64,000 nucleotides of DNA from Armatimonadetes bacterium UBA1398. Its GTDB lineage: Bacteria; Armatimonadota; Zipacnadia; UBA1398. A program made the translations under genes and the position numbers. Shown piece after piece: positions 16,315 to 25,245 of this stretch. The first letter of the stretch is position 1. The number at the start of each line of letters is the position of its first letter. Below the pieces are notes generated by a model. It saw only the letters and a program-made list of their open reading frames with translations. It was not told where the DNA came from and ran no database searches. The stretch is from the NCBI GenBank assembly GCA_002305165.1, contig DBQI01000065.1:1-64000 (forward strand). Reading direction: 5' to 3'.

Positions 16315-18486
16315 TCACGTTGGACCCAGTGTCAGCTCGACCTCCCCCGGCAGGTCGAAGGTCACTCGAACCCAAGGGATCGCGACCCCGGCCCGCGCCG
16401 CGACGTTCGTCGGGTCCTCGTACAGCTCCGACTGAGTGGGTGCGCTCCGAACAACGGTCACTCCTTCGCCACGCGTGCCCCGCGCTGCCGCGTCCCTCGT
16501 GTCGACGAGCAGCAACTCCGCAGGGCCCTTCAGCCTCGGGGAGGTCCTCAGGATCACCCGGCCAGCGCTCCCGTCGTAGGCGCCGCCCACGAAGCGATGG
16601 ACGCCCCGTAACTGGTCCCTTCCGAGGTAGCTCAGGGCGAGGGCAGCGGACGGATTGCCTGCGGGATCGAAGAGCTCACAGGCGAACTCCACGCCCGCCT
16701 CCCGCGCCAGGTAACGTAGGATCGCGGGAGCTGCCTGAGCGTAGAACTCGTCGCACTCGCCACCAGTCTCCGCTGGGACCGGGCCCGCGAAGAGCACCAC
16801 GCGACCAAGCCCCAGGGGCCGTTCCGCTATGGCCACCGCACCTGCCCTGCCCCGCAGCAGCGGGCGCCACGGCCGTCCGGGGAAACCGGACCAGACGGGC
16901 GCCGGGCAGTTCGTCGGCACAGCCTGCGGGTGCTCAGTCAGGAGCCCTCGCATCGACCCGACGGGTGTCAGCGGCCCGCTGTCAAGCCGCGTGTCGGGGA
17001 GCGCCGCCTCAGCCTCGCGGCGGACCCTGCTGGCGCCCCTTGGGGGCTCCAATGTCCAAGCCAGGGAGTCTCGACCGAAGGCCACGAGGGTACCTCCATC
17101 GGCAACCCACGCCAGCAACTCGTCGCGGGCTGCCGCAGTGAGGAGGGTCGGTCCTGTGCTCGGGAGGACAGCCAGACGACGTCCACGCAGCGCCCCTGCC
17201 TCGACCAAGGCCTCGGAGAGAACATCAGGCAGCCCCAGGAATCGCGCCCAGTTGTACCCCCACGCATCCCTTGCGCCGCAGTTGGCTAAGGCCGGGTCGT
17301 ATACATGGGAGACATCGCGGTTGCGATAGCTCGGTGGACGGACCCAAGCCGTAGCCACGGAGTGGAGCATCACGACGGGGCTCGGGGGCGGTAGCGCTGC
17401 CTCCTGAGCGTAACGCGCCACCTCCGCGAGCGCTCGGACTGTCTCAGTGGGCCGCGAACCAATGACCTCGGCGCTCGTCAGGTGTCCCAGATGCGCGAAG
17501 TTCAGCTCTGGTGTCCCCGACAGCAGGAGATTCAGGCAGATGCGCGCCAGTTCATCGCGAGTGAACCGGTTGCCATCGTTCTCCGTGCAGACGCCGGCGG
17601 CGCCGATCTGCCTTGCCGTGGCATGGGCGAGTCGCAGATCCGAGAGGCTGTGGGCGTTCGTTAGGTGCAGCACCACCCGATCAGGCTCGGTGATCGACAG
17701 GAAACACCGCGCCGAGTCCGTCCCTTGATAGGCACAACAGTCACCTACCGAGTACTTCACACCCACCTGAAACTGAGACGACGCCGTGATGCGATCAACC
17801 TCGCCCGCCACCATCGCGGCAAGGTAGTCGGTCCTCCACTCCATGAGGTCCAGCCACGCCGTATCGACCCGAAGTGACACGAGGCCGTCCGCGGGCGTGG
17901 GGACGAAGTGGGCGCCCAAGCCCTGAACCTCGGCGTGGCTGACGCCATAGTGCGCGGACAGCCACTCGCCGAACCGCTCTCTGGCCAGAGGGTCATAGCA
18001 GAGCAGCTCTGGCGAGGACCAATCGGGGCCCATGTAGTACTCCACCTCGCCGAAGTACGAGGGCGGCGCGACATAGACGCGACCGATCCGCTCATCTGAC
18101 CCGTACCGCGCGCAGAACTCACTATGCAGCCGCGCCCACTCCGCCCTGAAGGCCGGATCGAAGGGGTTCTGGCGGTCCGCTCGGGAGGTCCCATCGGGCC
18201 CCACAACGGGCTGCCACGGTATGGAGCGCATGTGCGGGGTGAGGGTCACCGCGACGCGGATTCCCCGCTCGGCGTACTCCACCAGGAGCGCCTCGAACGC
18301 CCCGAAGTCGAAGGGGTGAGCAGGCGACGAGGCTTCGGGGTACAGCAGGACCTCCGGCGTTGCAGCGAGATCACGCAGGATCGCCCACTGCGTCTCATCG
18401 AGGTCTTGGGGCGGTTCCACGACGATCACCCCGACCCCAGGCTCCGAGGTCCCGAAGAGCGTCAGTGCGATGAGCAGTTGAGCCAC
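16315..18486 (-). CDS. GH42-like secreted glycosidase-fold protein
   Basis: Large protein of 723 residues, starting at a GTG preceded by GAGGGGA. The N terminus is a short, atypical signal-like segment. An alpha/beta barrel region follows (RGIRVAVTLTPHMRS, RVYVAPPSYFGEVEYYMG, and later AAGVCTENDGNRFTRDELA). After about residue 400 comes a flavodoxin-like domain as in beta-galactosidase trimerisation modules (LRGRRLAVLPSTGPTLLT, LLAWVADGGTLVAFGRDSL). The C-terminal 100 residues are beta-rich. Acidic residues in GEVEYYMG and TENDGN could be catalytic, but I cannot place it in a numbered family with certainty. It sits 53 bases upstream of the sialidase and is divergent from the beta-helix gene. 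Confidence 0.65.
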   Translation of the reverse strand: MAQLLIALTLFGTSEPGVGVIVVEPPQDLDETQWAILRDLAATPEVLLYPEASSPAHPFDFGAFEALLVEYAERGIRVAVTLTPHMRSIPWQPVVGPDGTSRADRQNPFDPAFRAEWARLHSEFCARYGSDERIGRVYVAPPSYFGEVEYYMGPDWSSPELLCYDPLARERFGEWLSAHYGVSHAEVQGLGAHFVPTPADGLVSLRVDTAWLDLMEWRTDYLAAMVAGEVDRITASSQFQVGVKYSVGDCCAYQGTDSARCFLSITEPDRVVLHLTNAHSLSDLRLAHATARQIGAAGVCTENDGNRFTRDELARICLNLLLSGTPELNFAHLGHLTSAEVIGSRPTETVRALAEVARYAQEAALPPPSPVVMLHSVATAWVRPPSYRNRDVSHVYDPALANCGARDAWGYNWARFLGLPDVLSEALVEAGALRGRRLAVLPSTGPTLLTAAARDELLAWVADGGTLVAFGRDSLAWTLEPPRGASRVRREAEAALPDTRLDSGPLTPVGSMRGLLTEHPQAVPTNCPAPVWSGFPGRPWRPLLRGRAGAVAIAERPLGLGRVVLFAGPVPAETGGECDEFYAQAAPAILRYLAREAGVEFACELFDPAGNPSAALALSYLGRDQLRGVHRFVGGAYDGSAGRVILRTSPRLKGPAELLLVDTRDAAARGTRGEGVTVVRSAPTQSELYEDPTNVAARAGVAIPWVRVTFDLPGEVELTLGPT

Positions 18487-18580
18487 GGCGAGATCCCCTC
18501 AGGTGTTCCTCGCAGAGTAGTTCATGCAGGTGAAGCGCGTACACCTCCGGGAACTGTCCGTTCGCTGAGGAGGTCTCCCC

Positions 18581-19654
18581 GTGCGCAACGCCATTCCCTG
18601 GCTGGCCGCTCTGGCCGCCATTGCTCTGCTGTTGATCGGCTGGCAACCCCGCCAGGGCCTGTCAGGCCTTCAGACGGTCCGCACGGCGTCGGAGCTCGTG
18701 GAGGCGGTGTCCGAGTGTTCTGGGCGGACCATCCTGCTGGAGCCGGGGGCGTACGTCTTGGAAGACACCCTCGATCTCAGCGGCATGAGTCACGTGAACC
18801 TGGTGGGTTCCGGCTGGAACACCACGATCCACAAGACCGGTCCCGGTCCCGCGCTGCTGCTCGATAGCTGCCACTTCACCGTTATCAAGGACCTCATGGT
18901 CACGGGTTCCGACGGGGCGGAGGATGGCGTTGTCTATCGCGGCACGAGTAGCTCCAACATCCTCGAGCACTGCCGCCTATCCGGCTTCGCCCGCAGTGGG
19001 GTGCGCTATGAGGGCAAATCCGAGCAGCCCATGTCGTCGAACACACTCAAGGACTCCCACTTCATCGACAACCTGGGGGTTCAGCTACACTCCATCTGGA
19101 ACAACGACTTCCTCATCGTGGGCAACCAGTTCGGGCGCTGGGAGGAGGCGCCCCAGGTCGGATGCTGGCTCGAACACTCGTCGGCTGGGAGTTACACGCT
19201 CAACTATCACTGGGACAACGACATCGCCTTCCGGCTCGGCCCCGGTTCAGACTACAACCGCATTGAGAACAACCGGTTCGAGGAGAGCCGTACCCACGGC
19301 ATCCTCATCGGCGACCCCGTCGAGCCGAACCAGTGGAACCGGTTCAACACCATCACGGGCAACACGATTCACACGAACTCCAAGACGAACTGGCGCGAGT
19401 ATGCCGCCGTGATCGCCTATGACGCCCACGACACGATCTTCAACTCCAACCAGGTCTTCAGTTGGTACCCGCCGGATACCCAGCATAGCGAGGGGTTGGT
19501 TCTGGAGCGCGGCAGCTTCGACTGGCTCGTGACCGGAAACATCCTCCGGCACCAGAGCGGGCTGGCGATCCGCGCGCAGTCCGATCACGGCCATCTGATC
19601 AAGGACAACCTCGTCGACACGGAGCCATGGGGTGAGGATGACGCCGATCGGTAA
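18581..19654 (+). CDS. Secreted right-handed parallel beta-helix protein
   Basis: Protein of 357 residues starting at a GTG with GAGGAGG upstream. The N terminus is a single hydrophobic anchor or signal (WLAALAAIALLLIGW). The rest is a NosD/pectate-lyase-like beta-helix: turns repeat the pattern of a short strand, Asn and Gly, such as SHVNLVGSGWNTTIHKTG, FLIVGNQFG, DYNRIENNRFEES, NTITGNTIHTNS, WLVTGNILRH and HLIKDNLVD. Such proteins bind or cleave acidic polysaccharides. No catalytic residues could be assigned. It is divergent from the GH42-like gene across 94 bases and ends 3 bases from the convergent UroD-like gene. Confidence 0.75.
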   Translation: MRNAIPWLAALAAIALLLIGWQPRQGLSGLQTVRTASELVEAVSECSGRTILLEPGAYVLEDTLDLSGMSHVNLVGSGWNTTIHKTGPGPALLLDSCHFTVIKDLMVTGSDGAEDGVVYRGTSSSNILEHCRLSGFARSGVRYEGKSEQPMSSNTLKDSHFIDNLGVQLHSIWNNDFLIVGNQFGRWEEAPQVGCWLEHSSAGSYTLNYHWDNDIAFRLGPGSDYNRIENNRFEESRTHGILIGDPVEPNQWNRFNTITGNTIHTNSKTNWREYAAVIAYDAHDTIFNSNQVFSWYPPDTQHSEGLVLERGSFDWLVTGNILRHQSGLAIRAQSDHGHLIKDNLVDTEPWGEDDADR

Positions 19655-19657
19655 CCC

Positions 19658-20710
19658 TCAACCCCGCGCGGCCTCTTCGATCGCCTCAAAGAAGGCCACG
19701 ATGTTGGGCCAGGGCACATCGGGCTCGACCACGTGTGTCGGCGCGAGGAATAACCCGCCCGAGGCGCCGACCTCGTCGATGAGCCGGTGAACGGCTCGCT
19801 TCACTTCGTTTGGGGAGCCGAAGGGGAGGGTGCTCTGGGTTCCTACGCAGCCCCAGAAGGCGAGGGAGTCGCCATACTCCGCCCGCAGTTCGAAGGGATC
19901 CATGCACTCCGGCTGCACCGGGTTGAGCACATCGATCCCCGCCTCCATCAAGCCTGGGATGATGGCTCTCACATCGCCATCGGTGTGGTACCAGATGTGG
20001 ATATCCGGGTTCACCGCCCTCGCGGCATCAGCCGCGCGCTTGAGCCGCGGGAAGAGCCACTCACGCCACATCGAGGGGCTCATCATGAGGCGATCCTGCA
20101 TCCCCACATCGTCACCCAGCTGGAGCACATCGGCGCCCGCGCGGGCGATGCCCTCGGCACAGCGCACCACCTGCTCGGTGATACGGTCCAGCAGGAAGGC
20201 GGCCATCTCCTCGCGCTCGATGAAGTCCAGCATCAGCTCCTTCATCCCGCGGACCTGCCACGCAACCTCCCAGATGTGGCCGGCGAACCCGCCCACGGCG
20301 AAGCCCGCCTCATGGTGGGCGCGAGCGACCTCCCCGGCCGCGTCCGGCACGGTGTAGCTAGGCCACGGGTACTCCTCATACTGACCCAGCGAGTTGAATC
20401 GCTGAGCCGGAAAGCGGAGGCCCCAGAAGTGGTAGAAGTTCGCGGGTACGCGCGCCGTGCCATAGTCATCGATGGTGGTGCCCTCGGGGAGGTCCTGATC
20501 GGCATAGTAGCGGCTGAAGTCCGCTGTCTCGCTCGTTCGCTCGGGCCCGATGTGGCGCATCTCCATGCCGAAGTAGGTGGCGGGATCGCTGCTGCCGGTC
20601 TCCCGCCGGAACCGCTCGAACGCAGCCGGCGTGAAGCCCATCTCCTTCGGGAAGGCTCCTGGGTGCTGGTGGCGCAGGGTCATCAGTACGCGCTCGCGCG
20701 GCGTGGGCAT
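19658..20710 (-). CDS. Uroporphyrinogen decarboxylase-like protein, second copy
   Basis: UroD-superfamily TIM barrel, about 350 residues. The start TPRERVLMTLRHQ is the usual N terminus of this uncharacterised clade. Other segments are GHIWEVAWQVRGMKELMLDF, GADVLQLGDDVGMQ, WYHTDGDVRAIIPGLMEAG, NPVQPECMDPFELRAEYG and FWGCVGTQSTLPFGSPNEV. The position equivalent to the zinc His-x-Cys of MtaA reads His-Thr-Asp, so zinc thiolate chemistry is unlikely. ATG 20710 has GAGGAG eleven bases upstream; a GTG four codons earlier is too close to it. Clearly diverged from the copy at 13954-15099. Substrate unknown. Confidence 0.82.
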   Translation of the reverse strand: MPTPRERVLMTLRHQHPGAFPKEMGFTPAAFERFRRETGSSDPATYFGMEMRHIGPERTSETADFSRYYADQDLPEGTTIDDYGTARVPANFYHFWGLRFPAQRFNSLGQYEEYPWPSYTVPDAAGEVARAHHEAGFAVGGFAGHIWEVAWQVRGMKELMLDFIEREEMAAFLLDRITEQVVRCAEGIARAGADVLQLGDDVGMQDRLMMSPSMWREWLFPRLKRAADAARAVNPDIHIWYHTDGDVRAIIPGLMEAGIDVLNPVQPECMDPFELRAEYGDSLAFWGCVGTQSTLPFGSPNEVKRAVHRLIDEVGASGGLFLAPTHVVEPDVPWPNIVAFFEAIEEAARG

Positions 20711-20732
20711 GCTCGGCGGCACTCCTCGATAG

Positions 20733-21323
20733 CTAAGGGGCGACTTGCAGGGCGGCCAGCACCTGCTTGAACTCGGGCTGAAGGTGTTCCCATTGGCTGA
20801 TGAGCGACTGGAATGTGACGATGACGACTTGTCCGCTCGACCTCAGGAAGTAGAGTTGCATGACCTGCAGCTTCTGCTGGTCGCGTTCGTACTGGAAGAC
20901 GATCTTCGCCACCGGCGGCGTCTGAGTGGTCATGATCTGCTCTGCTATGATCACCATGCTTGGGTTGGCCTGCACCAAGCTGTTGCGCTCGGCCGTGGCG
21001 TAGGCTTCGAGCGTAGGCTGCGAGGACTCGTGGAGGGTTACCGTGACGCTGGGCCGGAATGGCTCAGTGTGGTTGGTCCTCACATACTGGTACGCCACCC
21101 CGGCCCTGGGGTTCGGGACGAGCTGCCAGCCGGCCACCTCGCGCACGCTCACCTGCGGCGCAGTCGGGTCCACTGCGGGTGCGGCAGGCTGTGGCGATAC
21201 CACCTGTGGAGGCGTCGCGGGCACGGCCTCGGGCTCGGGCCGGTCCCTGCCACAGCCCGACATGAGGGCCGGGACGGAGAGCGCTAGCCAGATTGTCAGC
21301 CTGCATCGCGTCATGCGAATCAT
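20733..21323 (-). CDS. Lipoprotein with DcrB/PsbP-like domain
   Basis: Predicted lipoprotein of about 196 residues. The signal peptide ends in a lipobox ALMSGC (Cys24). A Pro/Ala-rich linker to about residue 55 leads to a domain resembling DUF1795/DcrB and PsbP: VREVAGWQLVPNPRAGVAYQ, FRPSVTVTLHESSQPTLEAY, then a long strand with QLYFLRSSGQVVIVTFQS and a closing helix QPEFKQVLAALQV. These proteins are membrane-anchored and mostly uncharacterised. The start is chosen to begin the signal peptide; an ATG three codons later is also possible. It lies 22 bases upstream of the UroD-like gene. Confidence 0.7.
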   Translation of the reverse strand: MIRMTRCRLTIWLALSVPALMSGCGRDRPEPEAVPATPPQVVSPQPAAPAVDPTAPQVSVREVAGWQLVPNPRAGVAYQYVRTNHTEPFRPSVTVTLHESSQPTLEAYATAERNSLVQANPSMVIIAEQIMTTQTPPVAKIVFQYERDQQKLQVMQLYFLRSSGQVVIVTFQSLISQWEHLQPEFKQVLAALQVAP

Positions 21324-21627
21324 CGAGTCGCCGCTTTCCCTCTTGTGTCGCCGTGGCACGCAACTGGATTCAATCTCGGGCGCTCGCTCCCTTCTGCGGG
21401 ACCGGATTCGGCACGACGGCGATGGCGCCGCGGCAATCGCGCGAGTGGCCTTGGAAGGGAAAACGCATGGGTTAGGCATAGATGAAGGATGTTGGTCATT
21501 GCCAGGAGATGCGCTCACCGTCCCGGGGGCAACCCGTTGACAGGCGAGCCGAACGGCGTGTTATGTTAGGCATCTCCAAGAGGAGTGCGGGGGTCTCCCG
21601 CGGCGGTGTGATAGGGAGCTAGGGTTC
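21324..21627. other. Divergent intergenic region
   Basis: The 304-base gap between the lipoprotein and FHA genes, which are transcribed away from each other. Apart from the promoter-like site at 21537-21567 I see no gene in it. Confidence 0.5.
21537..21567 (+). promoter_or_regulatory. Sigma-70-like promoter of the FHA/glycan operon
   Basis: A perfect -35 hexamer TTGACA (21537-21542) is followed after 18-19 bases by TTATGT/TATGTT at 21561-21567. It lies 61 bases before the GTG of the FHA gene, with GGGAGC near the start codon. The spacer is slightly long. Confidence 0.5.
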
Positions 21628-22836
21628 GTGCGTCGTTCTCTTCCCAACCTGGTTCGTGTGTTCGGGATTGTCTGGTGCGGTCTCACTCTTCTCTGCCATT
21701 CCGCATCGGCTGCGCCCGAGCCCGAGAAGCAGGATGTCACCCTCAACGAGGTCATCGCCAGCCCCTCCCACTACCGGGACGCCGATATGTCGCTTGAGGG
21801 ACTGGTGGGCGATGCACGGCTTGCCCGGGGTCCCGAAGGTCGCACGTGTTCCTTCGCCCTGGTCAGTCCTAACAGCAATATGGGCCTCGCCATACTAGGC
21901 GCTGACGCGCCGGAAACAGGCCTGTACGTGCGTGTGGAGGGTCCTCTGCGGCTCGATCCGCGGCTGAACACCCCGTACATCGAGTCACCCCGGGTAACTG
22001 TCCTCCACGAGCTGCCCCTGTGGCTGCGTCCCGCTGACCATCAGAGCCTTGCCGCCCTCGGCGCCATCCTGTGCGCCATGGCCGCATGCCTTCTCCTCGT
22101 CAGCATCCGCCGACCCTCCAGCGTGGCGCCGTCTCCAGAGCGCTTCAGTGCTCTGATCTCGACCGCCGTCTTGCCTCCGCGCGCTGAGACCCCGGCCCCG
22201 GCGACCGTCGCCGAGTACGTCGCGCCCGCCCCGGACACCTCGATCGGTGACGAGGGTTGCGAGCCGGGAGCATCTGACGACGATACGCCACTAACGGGGG
22301 AGACCGTGTCCTTGGATCCGGAAGCTCTGGTGGCCGGGTCCGAGGGGCCGGCTCCATCCGGTCCTGCGGAGGGCGTGCCGGCCCGGGAAACCTCGACCGG
22401 TGACGAGAGTCCTGAGCCGACAGCATCGAGCGATGCGGCGCCCACGGCGGAGGCCGAGTCCGAAGAGCCCCCGACTGTGCCCGATGGGGACGCGTCCGTA
22501 CCCATCGTCGGTATGGTACTGGAGGTCGTCGCGGGACCCGACCGGGGCAGGGTTTTCGAGGCGCGTGGCCCTAGAGTCACGATCGGCCGTTCGGAGGATC
22601 GCGACGTGCCCTTGACCGACGAGTTGGTCGCGCGCCATCAGGCGACCCTTACGCGCTCCAATGGGGTGGTGCTGCTCAGCTCTGAGGTTCCGGGCGCCGT
22701 AGTGTGTCTCAACTCCCGCCCGGTGCGCCAAGCGGAGATCGCGGCCCATGATGTCATTCGCATGGGATGCTCCGAGCTGCGCCTGATCGCCTCGCCATCA
22801 GCAGCGGAGCTAGGCCCTTCGGTACCCGCGCAATGA
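21628..22836 (+). CDS. Membrane protein with OB-like and C-terminal FHA domains
   Basis: Protein of 402 residues. Order: signal peptide to about residue 29; a small beta-barrel domain (about 36-130, TLNEVIASPSHYRDADMSL); one membrane helix at 141-160; an acidic Pro/Ala/Ser linker with two related blocks (TSIGDEGCEPGASDD and TSTGDESPEPTASSD); and a C-terminal FHA domain from about 305 (VTIGRSEDRDVPLTDELVARHQ). FHA domains bind phosphothreonine. Here the usual Ser before Arg-His is Ala (VARHQ), so ligand binding may be altered. The topology puts the barrel outside and FHA in the cytoplasm. Its TGA overlaps the next start as ATGA, coupling it to the PP2C-like gene. Confidence 0.82.
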   Translation: MRRSLPNLVRVFGIVWCGLTLLCHSASAAPEPEKQDVTLNEVIASPSHYRDADMSLEGLVGDARLARGPEGRTCSFALVSPNSNMGLAILGADAPETGLYVRVEGPLRLDPRLNTPYIESPRVTVLHELPLWLRPADHQSLAALGAILCAMAACLLLVSIRRPSSVAPSPERFSALISTAVLPPRAETPAPATVAEYVAPAPDTSIGDEGCEPGASDDDTPLTGETVSLDPEALVAGSEGPAPSGPAEGVPARETSTGDESPEPTASSDAAPTAEAESEEPPTVPDGDASVPIVGMVLEVVAGPDRGRVFEARGPRVTIGRSEDRDVPLTDELVARHQATLTRSNGVVLLSSEVPGAVVCLNSRPVRQAEIAAHDVIRMGCSELRLIASPSAAELGPSVPAQ

Positions 22837-24068
22837 GCGATGACGTCCAGACCACTCCCGCCGAGGTCCCTGCCCTACCTGCCACACGCCCGGTGCGCGT
22901 TGGGTGCGCGGCGGCGCAGCCGGATGGGCTTGACCCCTGCCAAGCCGCCGTCGTCTGCGAGTGTCCCGCCGGAGGCGAGGTCCACTACGCCGCTGCGGCC
23001 TGCGTCATCGATGGCTCCCTCTCCCAGTCCAGAGGTGACATCGCGGCCTCCCTAGTTGCAGACCAGCTTGAGTCGGCACTCCAGTCTGGGCGAGCCCCCA
23101 CCATTGGGGCGGGATTGGTGATGGCTCTGCACGATGCCGCAGAGGCCTTGAAGCGCCGCGCTAAGCTGCCTCACGACCCCGCGGACCTGAAGTGCAGTGC
23201 TGGTGTCGCGGTGCTGGATGACGGCAACTGGACCTTCGTTGAGGTCGGCGGCGCCCATGTGTTCCTGGAGCGAGGCCGGGCCGTCGGTCCGGTCTTCCGA
23301 CAGGGACAGGCTGCCGATCCTCCTCTAGGCGATGAGGACTCCGCGCCCAGAGTCACGACGGCACGCGCTCTCCCGGGTGATCAGGCGCTGCTGCTGGGTG
23401 GCTACACCGCGGGCAGTCTCGACCTCGCCCGAGCTGCCCAGTCTCTCCGAGCTGCGCCCGATCTTGGGGAGGGCTGCAAGGCACTCGCCCGGGAGGCCCT
23501 CTCGACCCACCACACACCCCAGGCTCTGGCGTCCATCGTCCTGGATCGTCGGCCGCGTCGAGCACGATCTGTCGTGTTCCCCCTGCTATTCTCACTCGCT
23601 TTCGTGGTGGCGGCCCTCGGGTTCGCCTTCCTTGCCTGGACGGGAGGACCGACGAGACCGATCATCCCGCCCGAGGCGCGAAGTGCGAACCTGCTGCCCA
23701 TCGCTGAGGAACCCCAAGGCGCCGGCGTCGATGTCGGCGGGGCTCCCGGCCTGGTGGATATCGATCTCCCCGACGTCGAGGCCGTGCCGCGCGATTCAGG
23801 CCGCGTCAAGGTGATCGGCGAGCCCGGACTCTGTTTCGAGGTCCTCGACCTGGCAACGGGCGAGTCCGTGTTGGAGGGCGAGATCCGCGAGGGACAGGAC
23901 TCCTACATCAGCCAGGGCATTCCCGCTCCAGGTCAATACTCTGTGACGGTATGGGAGTCGGCAGAGAAGAAGGAGGCCCGCATGGAGGGGCTCGAGTTCC
24001 ATCTGGAACGGGACGCAATCAGGATTGTCGATTCCCGCAGAGGACACGAGCACGAGCCAGCGCGATAG
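22833..24068 (+). CDS. Degenerate PP2C-fold membrane protein
   Basis: Protein of 411 residues. The N-terminal 240 residues follow the order of PP2C phosphatases but lack their metal ligands: where a phosphatase has DGMGG this has IDGSLSQ, where GDSRAY is expected it has GGAHVFL, and the SDG motif reads LGGYTAG. So it is probably a non-catalytic pseudophosphatase. One membrane helix follows (VVFPLLFSLAFVVAALGFAF), then an extracytoplasmic domain of about 130 residues with a beta-sandwich look (GLCFEVLDLATGESVLEG, PGQYSVTVWES). It is translationally coupled to the FHA protein (ATGA) and lies 80 bases before the acyl carrier protein. Likely a sensor or scaffold; partner unknown. Confidence 0.75.
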   Translation: MSDDVQTTPAEVPALPATRPVRVGCAAAQPDGLDPCQAAVVCECPAGGEVHYAAAACVIDGSLSQSRGDIAASLVADQLESALQSGRAPTIGAGLVMALHDAAEALKRRAKLPHDPADLKCSAGVAVLDDGNWTFVEVGGAHVFLERGRAVGPVFRQGQAADPPLGDEDSAPRVTTARALPGDQALLLGGYTAGSLDLARAAQSLRAAPDLGEGCKALAREALSTHHTPQALASIVLDRRPRRARSVVFPLLFSLAFVVAALGFAFLAWTGGPTRPIIPPEARSANLLPIAEEPQGAGVDVGGAPGLVDIDLPDVEAVPRDSGRVKVIGEPGLCFEVLDLATGESVLEGEIREGQDSYISQGIPAPGQYSVTVWESAEKKEARMEGLEFHLERDAIRIVDSRRGHEHEPAR

Positions 24069-24148
24069 CAGGTCATCGCCTCGCCATAGGGAACTGCGGG
24101 ACGGCTCGGGCGCACCTTCACGCACCATGGAGAGGACTCCCGGAACCA

Positions 24149-24406
24149 ATGGAAGACACCCCTGAACTGAGGAGCCAGCTACGCGAGCTTGTCGTAGAGC
24201 GCCTCGCACTTGATGTTGACCCAACCGAACTCGACGACTCCGCCAACCTCATGGATGTCTACGGAGCCGACTCGGTAGGCCTCTTCTGGATCGTTGTGGG
24301 GCTGGATGAGGATCTCGGCGTGCAGGTCGGCGAGGACGAGTTCGATCTGGAGCGGTTCAGCAGCATCGAGAACCTAGCGAAGTTCCTCTCCGAGCGCGAG
24401 GCATAG
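24149..24406 (+). CDS. Acyl carrier protein
   Basis: Small acidic four-helix carrier, 85 residues. The phosphopantetheine attachment serine is Ser42 in GADSVGL, with the usual flanks DDSANLMDVY before it and LDEDLGV after it. Not the housekeeping acpP, whose motif is normally DSLD and which sits with fatty acid genes. Here the carrier precedes two alpha/beta hydrolases and three glycosyltransferases, an arrangement seen in exosortase-A exopolysaccharide loci. No strong ribosome site was found; GAGAGGA lies about 15 bases upstream. What acyl group it carries is unknown. Confidence 0.88.
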   Translation: MEDTPELRSQLRELVVERLALDVDPTELDDSANLMDVYGADSVGLFWIVVGLDEDLGVQVGEDEFDLERFSSIENLAKFLSEREA

Positions 24407-24432
24407 CCCTCGCACCCACGGGGCGACCTGCC

Positions 24433-25245
24433 ATGGAGAGCTACCAGTTCATCCCTTCGGGCAGCGAGGAGATCCTCACGGCCTACCATGCCGCCGTCGA
24501 CGGATCGCCGCCCGTCCGCTGCGCCGTTCTGGTGGCTCCTCTCCACGAGGAGAAGAAGGCCGCCCACCGTCCCCTGGTGGACCTGGCCCGCGCGCTCGCG
24601 AACAGAGGTTGCGCCTGCCTGCGGTTCGATCCACGGGGCACGGGCGACAGCCCCGGCGTGGCGGATGACCTCTGCTTCAGCACGCTCCGACAGGATCTGA
24701 CGGTCGCCATCGACCAAGCCCGCACCCTCTCCGGTCTGGAGAAGGTCAGCCTTCTGGGGGTTAGGCTGGGCGCCGATCTCGTGGCACTCGAAGGGCTCGC
24801 GGGCACTGAGGTGGATCACACCCTACTGTGCGTGCCTCTCATCAGCGGCGAGCGCTACCTGCGGGAGGTACGGATACGCGGGAGGATTCGAGGCGCGATG
24901 ACCACCGCGGAGGGCGGCGAGGAGGCCTCCGGCCGGTCGGCAGGGTTGGACTACGGTGGGCACTATGTCTCCCCCGAGCTGATCGCCGACCTGGAGGCCC
25001 ACGATCTGATGGTTGACGAGTCCCCCCTAGCGGCGCGGGTCACCTGCATAGACATCCGAGGCAGGGATAGCATGACGGCCCCCCTGTCGGCCCTCGTTGC
25101 GAGGCTGCAGAGCCGAGGCGCCAGCGTCGATGCGCGGGTGGTGCTGGACGAGCCTTTCTGGAACGCACTGGGGCCCATCGTCCCTCGCGCGTTCATTCAG
25201 GCTGTGGTCGAGATCCTCACCGGTCGAGAGGACGAGGCCCGATGA
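24433..25245 (+). CDS. Alpha/beta hydrolase with missing nucleophile (GxRxG)
   Basis: Alpha/beta hydrolase fold protein of 270 residues. Fold landmarks are present: the oxyanion region VAPLHEEKKAAHRP, strand-turn LRFDPRGTGDS, and the nucleophile elbow. But the elbow reads GVRLG (109-113), with Arg111 where Ser or Cys should be. The C terminus has DEPFWN (239-244) in place of a catalytic His. These two features recall the 'hydrolase 2' proteins of exosortase-A systems, so this is probably a bona fide non-canonical family member rather than a damaged gene (recollection of the family, not checked). It is coupled by ATGA overlap to the next hydrolase. Confidence 0.8.
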   Translation: MESYQFIPSGSEEILTAYHAAVDGSPPVRCAVLVAPLHEEKKAAHRPLVDLARALANRGCACLRFDPRGTGDSPGVADDLCFSTLRQDLTVAIDQARTLSGLEKVSLLGVRLGADLVALEGLAGTEVDHTLLCVPLISGERYLREVRIRGRIRGAMTTAEGGEEASGRSAGLDYGGHYVSPELIADLEAHDLMVDESPLAARVTCIDIRGRDSMTAPLSALVARLQSRGASVDARVVLDEPFWNALGPIVPRAFIQAVVEILTGREDEAR

